Below, piece after piece: positions 37,882 through 46,647 of a stretch of DNA of 64,000 nucleotides. The notes under the pieces are model-generated. The model made no database searches and was not told the origin of the DNA. It saw only the letters and a list, made by a program, of their open reading frames with translations. Positions within the stretch are counted from its first letter, which is position 1. Every line of letters starts with the position of its first letter. The stretch lies in assembly GCF_014158035.1 (NCBI RefSeq), contig NZ_JACFXW010000001.1, positions 2,761,001 through 2,825,000 of the forward strand, given 5' to 3'. Both the position numbers and the translations under genes were made by a program. Source of the DNA: Rhizobium sp. G21. GTDB lineage: Bacteria; Pseudomonadota; Alphaproteobacteria; Rhizobiales; Rhizobiaceae.

Positions 37882-39171
37882 ATGGGAATCTTGGCGTCCA
37901 ATGTCGTTGACAGCGACAATCACAAATATGTCGGCGCGCTCCGCCGCGAATACAATCATCTCGGCGAGCTGCTCGCCCGTCGCGGCATCGACATCGACTG
38001 GGTGAAGAGCAAGGTCGCCGCTTATGGCGTCGCCGTGCCCTCCTGGGGCGTCGGCACCGGCGGCACCCGCTTCGCCCGCTTCCCCGGCCCCGGCGAGCCG
38101 CGCGGCATCTTCGACAAGCTCGAAGATTGCGCCGTGATCCACCAGCTCACCCGCATCACGCCCACGGTGTCGCTGCATATCCCCTGGGACAAGGTGGAGG
38201 ATCTCGCGGCCCTCAAGCAGAAGGCCGACGAGCTCGATCTCGCCTTCGACGCGATGAACTCCAACACCTTCCAGGACCAGCCCGACCAGGCGCGGTCCTA
38301 CAAATACGGCTCGCTCAGCCACACGGACGCCTCGACCCGCGAGCAGGCGATCGAGCACAATCTCGAATGTATCGAGATCGGCAAGGCGCTCGGCTCCAAG
38401 GCGTTGACCGTGTGGATCGGCGACGGCTCGAATTTTCCGGGCCAGGTCAATTTCACCCGCAGCTTCGAGCGCTATCTCGACTCGATGAAGGCCATCTATG
38501 CCGGCCTGCCGGACGACTGGCGGCTGTTCACCGAACACAAGATGTTCGAACCCGCCTTCTATTCGACGGTGGTGCAGGATTGGGGCACCAATTTCCTCAT
38601 CGCCCAGGAGCTCGGCCCCAAGGCGCAATGCCTCGTCGATCTCGGTCACCACGCGCCCAACACCAATATCGAAATGATCGTCGCCCGGCTGATCCAGTTC
38701 GGCAAGCTCGGCGGCTTCCATTTCAACGATTCGAAATATGGCGACGACGATCTCGACACCGGCTCGGTCGATCCCTACCGGCTGTTCCTGGTGTTCAACG
38801 AACTGGTTGACGCCGAAGTCAACAAGGTCAAGGACTTTCGGCCGGCGCATATGCTCGACCAGAGCCACAACGTCACCGACCCGATCGAAAGCCTGATCGC
38901 CAGCGCCACCGAAGTCAGCCGCGCTTATGCCCAGGCGCTGATGGTCAATCGCGACACGCTGTCCGCCTGCCAGGACAACAACGACGCGATCATGGCGACG
39001 GAAACGCTGAAGAGGGCCTTCCGCACCGATGTCGAGCCGATCCTCGCCATGGCGCGGCTGGAGCGCGGCGGCGCGATCAACCCGATCGGCGCCTATCGCG
39101 CCTCCAACTATCGCGCCAAGGTGGCGGGGGAGCGCCCTGTGGTCACGTCCGGCGGCGGCGGCATCGTCTGA
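37882..39171 (+). CDS. rhaI: L-rhamnose isomerase RhaI
   Basis: This 429-residue TIM-barrel sugar isomerase converts L-rhamnose to L-rhamnulose with a divalent metal. Conserved metal-binding stretches include TEHKMFEPAFYSTVVQDWGTN, CLVDLGHHAPNTNIE and GGFHFNDSKYGDDDLDTGS. The form is the rhizobial/Pseudomonas RhaI, unlike E. coli RhaA. It is co-transcribed with rhaD (20-base gap), and the two complete the pathway with RhaK. The ATG at 37882 has an AGGCG-type site upstream. Confidence 0.95.
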   Translation: MGILASNVVDSDNHKYVGALRREYNHLGELLARRGIDIDWVKSKVAAYGVAVPSWGVGTGGTRFARFPGPGEPRGIFDKLEDCAVIHQLTRITPTVSLHIPWDKVEDLAALKQKADELDLAFDAMNSNTFQDQPDQARSYKYGSLSHTDASTREQAIEHNLECIEIGKALGSKALTVWIGDGSNFPGQVNFTRSFERYLDSMKAIYAGLPDDWRLFTEHKMFEPAFYSTVVQDWGTNFLIAQELGPKAQCLVDLGHHAPNTNIEMIVARLIQFGKLGGFHFNDSKYGDDDLDTGSVDPYRLFLVFNELVDAEVNKVKDFRPAHMLDQSHNVTDPIESLIASATEVSRAYAQALMVNRDTLSACQDNNDAIMATETLKRAFRTDVEPILAMARLERGGAINPIGAYRASNYRAKVAGERPVVTSGGGGIV

Positions 39172-39266
39172 CCCCTGTTTTTCCGGCTTTTGGTCGACCG
39201 AAGCCTGATTGACAGCGGCTTCGGGACGCGCCACCTATGATCCATCGGGATCATGGGAGGGCGCGC

Positions 39267-39524
39267 ATGGGCGTCGGTAGTCTTCTGGTTTTCCTCATCA
39301 TCGGCGCGTTGGCCGGTTGGCTCGCGGGGCTTCTCGTCAAGGGCGGCGGTTTCGGCCTGCTCGGCAATATCGTGGTCGGCGTCGTCGGCGCGGTCATTTC
39401 CGGCTTCCTGCTGCCCTATCTCGGCTTCGGCATGGGCGGCGGCTTCTTCTGGTCAGTGATCCACGCCACCATCGGCGCCGTGATCCTGCTGGTCATCCTC
39501 AGGATCATCCGCACGGGAACCTGA
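39267..39524 (+). CDS. GlsB/YeaQ/YmgE-family small membrane protein
   Basis: The product has about 85 residues and three hydrophobic segments rich in Gly (LVFLIIGALAGWLAGLLVKGGGFGLLGNIVVGVVGAVISGFLL). This is the typical transglycosylase-associated/GlsB stress-envelope protein pattern. The start MGVGSLLVF at 39267 gives the usual length; an upstream ATG at 39237 would add a charged extension. It is an isolated gene between rhaI and the metallopeptidase gene. The family is recognised by hydrophobic pattern; its molecular role is not established. Confidence 0.85.
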   Translation: MGVGSLLVFLIIGALAGWLAGLLVKGGGFGLLGNIVVGVVGAVISGFLLPYLGFGMGGGFFWSVIHATIGAVILLVILRIIRTGT

Positions 39525-39602
39525 GCCGAGCGCCGAAACTGACGATTTTCATACTCGCAAAAGCGAAAGCCTGGCTTTATATACGGGCCGACAGGAGTGA
39601 TC

Positions 39603-40031
39603 ATGGCGAGTATAGACCAGACGGATATTTGGCGGGACGCCTATGCCCCGTCGCTGGAAGCGATCGAACAATTGGCGCGCGAGGCCTATGGGCAGTTGCC
39701 CGACGATTTCCGCGCGCTCTGTCAGGATCTGATCATCCAGATCGCGGATTTCCCGTCCGACGATATTTTCGAGGACATGGCGCTGGAGACGCCGTTCGAC
39801 CTGCTCGGCCTGTTCGAAGGCCGCGGCGTCACCGAACGGTTCTCGGTCGAAAACGGCGAATTGCCCAATCGCGTCACCCTCTATCGCCGTCCGATCCTCG
39901 ATTACTGGGCCGAGAACGAGGAGACTCTGGGCGACATCATCGCCCATGTGCTGATCCACGAGATCGGCCATCACTTCGGCCTGTCCGACGAGGACATCGA
40001 GGAGATCGAGGCGTCGGTTTCCGAGGCGTGA
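39603..40031 (+). CDS. Minimal zincin-type metallopeptidase family protein
   Basis: The 142-residue protein carries the zinc-protease motif HEIGHHFGLSDEDIE near its C-terminus (HExxH plus a downstream acidic ligand). It matches the small COG3824-type putative metallopeptidase family common in alphaproteobacteria. There is no signal peptide. Start ATG 39603 is preferred over 39597 because AGGAG sits 5-6 bases upstream. Neighbours give no functional hint. Substrates are unknown. Confidence 0.85.
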   Translation: MASIDQTDIWRDAYAPSLEAIEQLAREAYGQLPDDFRALCQDLIIQIADFPSDDIFEDMALETPFDLLGLFEGRGVTERFSVENGELPNRVTLYRRPILDYWAENEETLGDIIAHVLIHEIGHHFGLSDEDIEEIEASVSEA

Positions 40032-40928
40032 TCACGGCTCGGCGCATTCGGCCGCATAGGCCTTAAGTTCTCCTTGCAGGAAATCCAGTGCGCGGCGGAT
40101 GCGCCGGTTGGTCTTCAGTTCCTGATGCGCCGCCAGCCAGAGCGGCAGGCGCGGAAGCGGCAGATCGGTAAGAAGCCTTTGGAGATCGGCGTCGCGGGCG
40201 GCGATCGCCAGTTGCGCAAAGCCGATGCCGCCGCCGGCGCGCACCAGTTCCCATTGCGCCACTTCGTCATCGGTGCGGAAGCCGAAATCGCTCCTGTTCA
40301 TCGTCAGACCGAAATGACCCATCGCGTCGAGAATGCGGGTGACGCGGTCATAACCGACCAGATCATGCTCCCCGAATTCTTTCAGCGATACGGGCGCGCC
40401 GCGCCGCGCGACATAGTCGCGATGCGCGAAACAGCCCAGAGCGAGGTCGCCGATCTTCTGGGCGATCAGGTCGTTCTGCGCCGGCCGCGCCATGCGGATG
40501 GCGATGTCGGCGTCGCGGGCCAGAAGATTGGCGATGGCGTTGTCGGACGCGAGTTCGATGTCCAGCCCGGGCTCGGCCTGTTTCAGGCGCGCCAGCATCG
40601 GCGGCAGCACATAGGTCGCCATTACCTGGCTTGCGGTGATCCTGACTGGTCCGCTCACCCGGTCGCTCTGGCCCGCCGCCCGCAAGAGGAGGTGATCGAC
40701 GTCGCTGCGGATCGAGCGGGCGTCTTCGAGCAGCGCCATTCCGGCTTCCGTCAGCCGCATGCCGGCGCGGCCGCGGCTGAACAATGTCAGCCCGAGCTGG
40801 CGTTCCAGTTCGTCGATATGCCGGCCGAGCGCGGGTTGGCTGACGCCGATCCTGCGCGCCGCCGCAATCAGGCTGCCGCTTTCCGCCACGGTGACGAAGC
40901 TGCGGATCAGATTCCAGTCGAGATCCAT
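40032..40928 (-). CDS. LysR-family transcriptional regulator
   Basis: This 298-residue regulator has an N-terminal winged HTH (about 1-60, SLIAAARRIGVSQPALGRHIDELERQLG) and a C-terminal substrate-binding domain (about 88-290). It is transcribed divergently from an NAD(P)-dependent epimerase-like gene, the usual arrangement in which a LysR protein controls its neighbour. A long palindrome lies in the 100-base gap. The stop abuts the metallopeptidase stop. The inducer is unknown. Confidence 0.9.
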   Translation of the reverse strand: MDLDWNLIRSFVTVAESGSLIAAARRIGVSQPALGRHIDELERQLGLTLFSRGRAGMRLTEAGMALLEDARSIRSDVDHLLLRAAGQSDRVSGPVRITASQVMATYVLPPMLARLKQAEPGLDIELASDNAIANLLARDADIAIRMARPAQNDLIAQKIGDLALGCFAHRDYVARRGAPVSLKEFGEHDLVGYDRVTRILDAMGHFGLTMNRSDFGFRTDDEVAQWELVRAGGGIGFAQLAIAARDADLQRLLTDLPLPRLPLWLAAHQELKTNRRIRRALDFLQGELKAYAAECAEP

Positions 40929-40941
40929 CTATTCACTTTCG

Positions 40942-40964
40942 AATAGAAACTATAGTTTTCTATT
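40942..40964. promoter_or_regulatory. Palindromic candidate LysR operator between the LysR and SDR genes
   Basis: A 23-base near-perfect palindrome AATAGAAA-CTATAG-TTTTCTATT (one extra T in the right arm) lies 14 bases upstream of the LysR start and about 65 bases before the SDR start. Position and symmetry fit an autoregulatory LysR site. The region is A+T-rich compared with its surroundings. Confidence 0.6.
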
Positions 40965-41028
40965 GATTTAATATAACACAGCCGATCGCTATCTTCCAGT
41001 CGTCACGCACCGACCAGGAGAAAACATC

Positions 41029-42024
41029 ATGCGCGTCGCCGTTCTCGGAGCCAATGGAAGAATAGCCCATGCCGTAGCCCGCGCCTTTCTCGCGCATGCC
41101 CATCAGGTCATCGCCGTCACCCGTTCCGGCGTCTGCCGCGGTCTGGTCGGCAGCGTCGATTGCCGCGCCGCCGATGCGATGGTGGAGGACGATCTGATCG
41201 CCGCCACGCGCGGCGCCGATATCATCTTCAACGGCCTCAATCCGCTCTATCATCAATGGCCGCGCTACGCCCTGCCGATGGCGCGCAATGTCATGGCGGC
41301 CGCCCGCGCCCATGGCGCGCGCCATCTCTTCGTCGGCAATGTGTACAATTACGGCTATCGCATTCCGATGCAGGCCGATGAGCAGACGCCCTTTTCACCC
41401 GACACCGAGCATGCGCGCATCCGCATCGCCATGGAGACGTTGTTCGCGGAAGAGGCCGAACGGTCCGGCGTCCAGACGGTCGTCCTGCGCGCCGGCGATT
41501 TCTACGGAACGGTCGGCGAGGGCGCGTGGTTCGACCAGGCCCTGATGGCCAGGATCCGCAAGGGCGTGCTGCAATGGCCGGGCGACATGGATATTGCCCA
41601 CGCCTTCGCCTATCTGCCGGATCTCGCCGAAACCTTCGTGCGGCTCGGCGAACGCATGGCGGAATTGCCCGCCTTCGAGACCTTCAATTTCGAAGGGCAT
41701 ACGCTCACCGGCCATGCGTTTCACGCGCTCACGCAGCAGGCGCTCGGCCGGCCCGTGACGTTCAAGCATATGTCCTGGCTGCCGATGCGGCTCGTCGCGC
41801 CCTTCACGCCGGTGGTCAAGGCGCTGCTGACGATGACCTATCTCTGGCGCCGACCGCATTCGCTCGACGATGGCAAGCTCCGGCGTTTCCTCGGAGCCAT
41901 TCCGAGCACCGAGCCCGTCGAGGCCATCCGGCAGGCGCTTCTCGACCAGGGAATCACGGTCGCGTCAGACGCAAAAACGGCCCGCCTCAGCGAGCCGTCT
42001 CCGGTTCTTCAAGCTATGCGCTAG
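41029..42024 (+). CDS. NAD(P)-dependent epimerase/dehydratase-like SDR protein
   Basis: The product is an extended short-chain dehydrogenase-like protein of 331 residues. It starts MRVAVLGANGRIAHAVARAF, with a Rossmann glycine pattern (GANGRIA) that differs slightly from the classic GxxGxxG. NVYNYGYRI carries a likely active Tyr. It is divergent from a LysR gene with a palindromic operator, so it is probably the target. The substrate is unknown. The last 25 residues (SDAKTARLSEPSPVLQAMR) overlap a minus-strand terminator for leuD and look unlike a normal SDR tail, so the true end may be slightly earlier. Confidence 0.82.
   Translation: MRVAVLGANGRIAHAVARAFLAHAHQVIAVTRSGVCRGLVGSVDCRAADAMVEDDLIAATRGADIIFNGLNPLYHQWPRYALPMARNVMAAARAHGARHLFVGNVYNYGYRIPMQADEQTPFSPDTEHARIRIAMETLFAEEAERSGVQTVVLRAGDFYGTVGEGAWFDQALMARIRKGVLQWPGDMDIAHAFAYLPDLAETFVRLGERMAELPAFETFNFEGHTLTGHAFHALTQQALGRPVTFKHMSWLPMRLVAPFTPVVKALLTMTYLWRRPHSLDDGKLRRFLGAIPSTEPVEAIRQALLDQGITVASDAKTARLSEPSPVLQAMR
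41973..41998 (-). terminator. Rho-independent terminator of leuD
   Basis: On the minus strand a 9-bp stem ACGGCTCGC/GCGGGCCGT (one T-G wobble), a TGAG loop and TTTTT follow the leuD stop by about 50 bases. On the plus strand no T-run follows the stem. The terminator lies inside the 3' coding end of the convergent SDR gene. Confidence 0.8.
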
Positions 42025-42047
42025 AGCAAACCCAGCGGAAAGCGCGT

Positions 42048-42652
42048 TTACGCCCAGGGGCGCGAAGCGGCGTTCGACTTTTCGAAAGCGTCGATCGAGG
42101 CGGCCTTTTCGAGCGTCAGCCCGATGTCGTCGAGACCGTTCAGCAGGCAATGCTTCTTGAAGGCGTCGATGTCGAACTTGATGACGCCGCCGTCGGGACC
42201 GCGGATTTCCTGGGCGGCCAGATCGACCGTCAGCGTGGCGTTGGCGCCGCGCGAGGCGTCGTCGAGCAGCTTTTCCAGTTCTTCCGGCTTCACCACGATC
42301 GGCAGGATGCCGTTCTTGAAACAGTTGTTGTAGAAGATGTCGGCGAAGCTGGTGGAGATCACGCAGCGGATGCCGAAGTCGAGCAGCGCCCAGGGCGCAT
42401 GTTCGCGCGAGGAGCCGCAGCCGAAATTGTCACCGGCCACCAGGATTTCGGCCTTGCGATAGGCCGGCTTGTTCAGCACGAAATCGGGGTTTTCAGAGCC
42501 GTCTTCCTTGAAGCGGGCCTCGGCGAACAGACCCGAGCCCAGACCGGTGCGCTTGATGGTCTTCAGATAATCCTTGGGGATGATCATGTCCGTGTCGATA
42601 TTGACGACGGGATAGGGGCGGCGATGCCGGTCAGCGTGGTGAACTTGTCCAT
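42048..42652 (-). CDS. leuD: 3-isopropylmalate dehydratase small subunit LeuD, frameshifted near the start
   Basis: LeuD pairs with LeuC in leucine biosynthesis. From ATG 42652 the protein begins [15 protein letters not shown]. One base is missing at the three-G position 42609-42611, after which the frame continues [22 protein letters not shown]. The substrate-loop motif [18 protein letters not shown] is present. The corrected length is about 201 residues, normal for LeuD. leuC is not in the window, which is usual for rhizobia where leuC and leuD are unlinked. A clear terminator follows. Confidence 0.92.
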
Positions 42653-42780
42653 GGGTCTGGCCTTCTGACGATGGGTCTTCGTTTAGTTCAGCCCTCTAGC
42701 GCAGATCGCTTGGCTTTTGAAGGAAAATCTTGCAAACCGGTCGGACGCCCGGCCGCATCCTTTCGGGCGAAGAGGCCGAG

Positions 42781-43659
42781 ATGATCGACAAGCTGCAATT
42801 CTTTCTGACGCTGGCGCGCGAGCAGCATTTCGGCCGCGCCGCCGAGGACTGCGGCGTCACCCAGCCGACCCTGTCGGCGGCGATCCGTCAGTTGGAAGGC
42901 GAACTCGGCGTCATGCTGGTCAATCGCGGCTCGCGCTATCAGGGTCTTACGCCCGAGGGTCAGCGGGTGCTCGAATGGGCCCGCCGCATCGTCGGTGACG
43001 CCCGCACCATGAAGGAGGAGATGCGGGCGGCGCGCACGGGTCTTTCCGGCCATGTGCGCATCGCCGCCATCCCGACGGCGCTGTCTCTAATCCCCAAGCT
43101 GACGGGCCCGTTTCAGGAAAAACACCCGGCCGTCACCTTTTCGGTGCAGTCGGCGACCTCGCTCAAGATCCTCAGCCAGCTCGACAATCTCGAAACCGAT
43201 ATCGGCATCACCTATCTCGACAACGAGCCGCTCGGCCGCGTGGTCAGCGTTCCCCTGATCGAAGAGCGCTATCACCTCGTCGTATCGAAACGCGCGCCCG
43301 AGGCGAGCCGCGCCAGCATCACCTGGCGCGAGGCGTCGGAACTGCCGCTGTGCCTGCTCACCGCCGACATGCAGAACCGCCGCATCATCAACAAGCATCT
43401 GGGCGAAGCCGGCGCCAAGGTCGAGCCGCGGCTCGAAACCAATTCGATGATCGTGCTGTTCACCCATGTGCTGACCGGCCAATGGGCGTCGATCATGCCG
43501 GAGGAAGCCGCCCGCTCCTTCGGTTTCGCCGACCAGGTGGCGATCATCCCGCTCACCGATCCCGCACCCACGCATCTCGTCGGTCTGGTGGCGCTGGAGC
43601 GCGATCCCAACACGCCGCTGGTCTCGGCGCTGATCAATGCGGCGCGGGGGCTGCGTTAG
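42781..43659 (+). CDS. LysR-family regulator, OxyR-like type, candidate formate dehydrogenase regulator
   Basis: The 292-residue regulator has a winged HTH (EQHFGRAAEDCGVTQPTLSAAIRQLEGELG) and an effector domain lacking the paired redox cysteines of OxyR. The start MIDKLQFFLTLAREQHFG at 42781 gives family length. LysR genes of this type are often next to fds operons in proteobacteria. Here only a ParDE-type module separates it from fdsG, and an ATAG-N7-CTAT box lies before fdsG. FdsR function is inferred from position. Its stop overlaps the end of the toxin gene on the other strand by four bases. Confidence 0.85.
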   Translation: MIDKLQFFLTLAREQHFGRAAEDCGVTQPTLSAAIRQLEGELGVMLVNRGSRYQGLTPEGQRVLEWARRIVGDARTMKEEMRAARTGLSGHVRIAAIPTALSLIPKLTGPFQEKHPAVTFSVQSATSLKILSQLDNLETDIGITYLDNEPLGRVVSVPLIEERYHLVVSKRAPEASRASITWREASELPLCLLTADMQNRRIINKHLGEAGAKVEPRLETNSMIVLFTHVLTGQWASIMPEEAARSFGFADQVAIIPLTDPAPTHLVGLVALERDPNTPLVSALINAARGLR

Positions 43660-43991
43660 GGGCCGCCATTTTGCATCGCCGCCTCATCGAGATCGCGCAC
43701 GTCGAAAGTGATTTCTCGGCCGGCATGAAAGATCCGCAGGATATAAACTGTCCGTTCTTCGATGGTGAAAGCGATGCTAGCCCTGCGCTTGAAGCCGGTG
43801 ATCCGCAAGCCCGGCCGCAAATCGTCGCGGGATGCGCCGCGTTGGGGAAAGCGTGACAAGCCGTGGCAAAATTGTTCGATTGTCGCGACGTAGCGGCGGG
43901 CGATGTCCGGCCCGGCCTTTTCAATCAAATAGACAAGCAGATTTTCAAGATCGTCACTCGCTTCAGGGGCGAAAATGACGCGATATCTCAC
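43656..43991 (-). CDS. ParE/RelE-family toxin
   Basis: This 111-residue protein has the small RelE/ParE fold: YRVIFAPEASDDLENLLVYLIEKAG at the N-terminus and the C-terminal strand TVYILRIFHAGREITF. Toxins of this fold poison gyrase or cleave mRNA. It follows its antitoxin with an ATGA overlap, the standard order. The pair lies between the LysR regulator and fdsG on the opposite strand. Confidence 0.88.
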   Translation of the reverse strand: MRYRVIFAPEASDDLENLLVYLIEKAGPDIARRYVATIEQFCHGLSRFPQRGASRDDLRPGLRITGFKRRASIAFTIEERTVYILRIFHAGREITFDVRDLDEAAMQNGGP

Positions 43992-44275
43992 GGCTCCGAT
44001 GTCTCCCGCAGCAGCGCCGCCACCTTGGCGTCCAGGCGTCGTCTCACCTCGTCCGCCGTCAATCCCCGTTCTGGATCGCTTTTCATTTTGTCGTAGGTGG
44101 GAGTGACGTCTTCTATCAGCCAGCGCTCGACCGCGACGTCTCGCTCTGCCAGGTACCGCAGGCTATCGTCAATTACAGCGCTGGCGTCCTGATATTGCCC
44201 GGACGCGACCTTTGTCTCGACCATATCCGCCACATCCTGCGGCAAGGTGATGTTGAGAGATTGCTTTGCGGCCAT
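43988..44275 (-). CDS. ParD/CC2985-family antitoxin
   Basis: The 95-residue protein starts at ATG 44275 (MAAKQSLNITLPQDVADMVETKVASG) with a ribbon-helix-helix domain that binds DNA as a dimer. A C-terminal helical part (RGLTADEVRRRLDAKVAALL) should wrap the toxin. It is the first gene of the module and overlaps the toxin start by four bases. Such antitoxins repress their own promoter, which here lies in the gap before fdsG. Confidence 0.86.
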   Translation of the reverse strand: MAAKQSLNITLPQDVADMVETKVASGQYQDASAVIDDSLRYLAERDVAVERWLIEDVTPTYDKMKSDPERGLTADEVRRRLDAKVAALLRETSEP

Positions 44276-44585
44276 TGATGTCGTCCTTCCTTGCACTTTA
44301 TAGCAGCGTTTTGCCGATCAAGCCACACTGTTGCGCCTGGGCGTGGGGCCTGTTTCGGTCGAGATGCTTACACCATGCGGCTTTGATAGAAATTTCCTAT
44401 CGATCCACGATTCCCCCTTATTGACCTCGGGCCGTTCTTTCGTCACCCTCCGATGTCAGCGATTGCCTGGCCGACAGAGTTCCGGTCGGGCGGCCTGTGT
44501 TCCGCACAGGCTCGGTTGGAGGCGAGGAGGGGGCCGGACGGCTTTCGCCCTGCCGGACGCGGCGATCTGAACCGGCGAGGACCGA
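44276..44585. promoter_or_regulatory. 310-base control region before fdsG with an ATAG-N7-CTAT box
   Basis: This gap separates the antitoxin start from fdsG and contains no gene. At 44386-44400 there is ATAG, seven bases, CTAT, the half of an OxyR-type LysR binding site. A TTGACC hexamer follows at 44421-44426, but no good -10 at the right spacing. It should hold both the toxin-antitoxin promoter and the fds promoter. Confidence 0.5.
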
Positions 44586-45065
44586 ATGAATATCCATGTA
44601 AAGCCCGATGGCGTCACTGAGGCGGCGCTTGAAATCGTGCATCGGCTGAAGGGTCTCGAAGGCCCGTTGCTGCCGATCCTGCACGCCGTGCAGGAAGAAT
44701 TCGGCTATGTGCCGGAAGACTGTCTGCCGGTCATCGCCCGCGAACTCAATCTGTCGCGCGCCGAGGTTCATGGCGTCGTCACCTTCTATCACGAATTCCG
44801 CCATCAGCCGGCCGGCCGGCATGTGCTGCGGCTCTGTCGCGCCGAAGCCTGCCAGTCCATGGGCGGGCGCGAGATCGCCGATCATGCCTGCCGCGAGCTC
44901 GGCCTCGACTGGCACGAGACCACGCCCGACGGCAAGGTCACGCTGGAGCCGGTCTATTGCCTCGGGCTCTGTTCCACCGCCCCCGCCGCGCAGCTGGACG
45001 GGGCGCTGCATGGCCGCCTGACCAAGGACGAGTTGTCCGCCCTTATCCAGGAGATCAGCGCATGA
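44586..45065 (+). CDS. fdsG: NAD-dependent formate dehydrogenase gamma subunit FdsG
   Basis: This 159-residue subunit is NuoE-like and binds one [2Fe-2S] cluster. Its cysteines lie in LCRAEACQSMGG and YCLGLCSTAPAAQ. It belongs to the cytosolic, soluble, molybdenum-dependent formate dehydrogenase that passes electrons from formate to NAD+. It is the first gene of the fds operon, with stop TGA overlapping the fdsB ATG. The length matches FdsG of Rhodobacter and Cupriavidus types. Confidence 0.94.
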   Translation: MNIHVKPDGVTEAALEIVHRLKGLEGPLLPILHAVQEEFGYVPEDCLPVIARELNLSRAEVHGVVTFYHEFRHQPAGRHVLRLCRAEACQSMGGREIADHACRELGLDWHETTPDGKVTLEPVYCLGLCSTAPAAQLDGALHGRLTKDELSALIQEISA

Positions 45066-46618
45066 CCGTCAAGATCTATGTCCCCCGCGATTCCGCAGCC
45101 CTCGCCCTCGGCGCCGAAAAGGTCGCCCAGGCGTTTCATGCCGAAATCGCCGCCCGCGGCCTCGACGCCGTCATCATCCGCAACGGCTCGCGCGGCCTGC
45201 ATTGGCTGGAGCCGATGGTGGAAGTCGCCACGCCGGAAGGCCGCATCGCCTATGGTCCGGTCAAGGCCTCCGATGTCGCCGGCCTTCTCGACGCCGGCCT
45301 GATGACCGGGGCGGAGCATCCGCTCTGTCACGGGCGCACCAAGGCCATTCCCTTCCTGAAAAACCAGACGCGGCTGACCTTTGCCCGTTGCGGGATCATC
45401 GATCCCCTGTCGCTCGACGATTACCGCGCCCATGCGGGCCTGGCCGGGCTGGAAAGAGCCGTCAAACTCGATCCCTCCGACATCGTCCGCGAAGTCACCG
45501 AATCCGGTCTGCGCGGCCGGGGCGGCGCCGGCTTTCCCACCGGCATCAAGTGGAACACGGTCGCCCAGGCCCAGGCCGACCAGAAATACATCGTTTGCAA
45601 CGCCGACGAAGGCGACAGCGGCACGTTCGCCGACCGCATGATCATGGAAGGCGATCCCTTCGTGCTGATCGAGGGTATGGCGATCGCCGGCCTCGCGGTG
45701 GGCGCGACGCGCGGCTATATCTACACCCGCTCGGAATATCCCAACGCCATCCTGATCATGCGCGAAGCCATCGAGATCGCCCGGGACGCCGGCGTGCTCG
45801 GCCCCTCCGTGCTTGGATCCGGCAAGGCCTTCGACATGGAAGTCCGGGTCGGCGCGGGCGCCTATGTCTGCGGCGAAGAGACGGCGCTGCTCAATTCGCT
45901 CGAAGGCAAGCGCGGCGTCGTCCGCGCCAAGCCGCCGCTGCCGGCGCTGCAGGGTTTCTTGGGACGTCCGACCGTGGTCAACAATGTCATCTCGCTTGCC
46001 TCCGTGCCGGTCATTCTCGATCGCGGCGCGGCCTTCTACAAGGATTTCGGCATGGGCCGTTCGCGCGGCACGATCCCGATCCAGATCGCCGGCAATGTCA
46101 AATATGGCGGCCTCTATGAGACGGCCTTCGGCCTGTCGCTCGGCGAAATCGTGCTGCATATCGCCGGCGGCACGGCCACCGGCCGCCCGGTCAAGGCCGT
46201 GCAGGTCGGCGGCCCGCTCGGCGCCTATTTCCCGACTGATCTCTTCGACACGCCCTTCGACTACGAAGCCTTCGCCGCCAAGGATGGGTTGATCGGACAC
46301 GCCGGCATCACCGTGTTCGACGACAGCGCCGACATGCTGGCCCAGGCCAAATTCGCCTTCGAATTCTGCGCGGTCGAATCCTGCGGCAAATGCACCCCCT
46401 GCCGCATCGGCTCCACCCGCGGCGCCGAAGTGATCGACAAGATCCTGCAGGGAATCGAGGTCGAGAAGAACATGGCGCTCGTTAAGGATCTCTGCAACAC
46501 GATGAAATTCGGCTCGCTCTGCGCGCTCGGCGGCTTCACGCCCTATCCGGTGATGAGCGCGATCACGCATTTCCCGGAGGATTTCGCGCCAGTTCCGATG
46601 CGGGAGGCGGCGGAGTGA
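45062..46618 (+). CDS. fdsB: NAD-dependent formate dehydrogenase beta subunit FdsB
   Basis: The 518-residue diaphorase subunit (from ATG 45062) has an N-terminal thioredoxin-like segment. It then has the NuoF-type NADH/FMN site (GLRGRGGAGFPTGIKW, CNADEGDSGTFADR) and the [4Fe-4S] ligands CGKCTPCRIG with a later Cys in LCNTMKFGSLCALGG. It receives electrons through FdsG and reduces NAD+. It overlaps fdsG by four bases. Between its stop and fdsA lies a 260-base RIME-like element, unusual inside an operon. Confidence 0.95.
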   Translation: MTVKIYVPRDSAALALGAEKVAQAFHAEIAARGLDAVIIRNGSRGLHWLEPMVEVATPEGRIAYGPVKASDVAGLLDAGLMTGAEHPLCHGRTKAIPFLKNQTRLTFARCGIIDPLSLDDYRAHAGLAGLERAVKLDPSDIVREVTESGLRGRGGAGFPTGIKWNTVAQAQADQKYIVCNADEGDSGTFADRMIMEGDPFVLIEGMAIAGLAVGATRGYIYTRSEYPNAILIMREAIEIARDAGVLGPSVLGSGKAFDMEVRVGAGAYVCGEETALLNSLEGKRGVVRAKPPLPALQGFLGRPTVVNNVISLASVPVILDRGAAFYKDFGMGRSRGTIPIQIAGNVKYGGLYETAFGLSLGEIVLHIAGGTATGRPVKAVQVGGPLGAYFPTDLFDTPFDYEAFAAKDGLIGHAGITVFDDSADMLAQAKFAFEFCAVESCGKCTPCRIGSTRGAEVIDKILQGIEVEKNMALVKDLCNTMKFGSLCALGGFTPYPVMSAITHFPEDFAPVPMREAAE

Positions 46619-46647
46619 TGCGCCATAGCTTCCACATCCCGGGGAGC

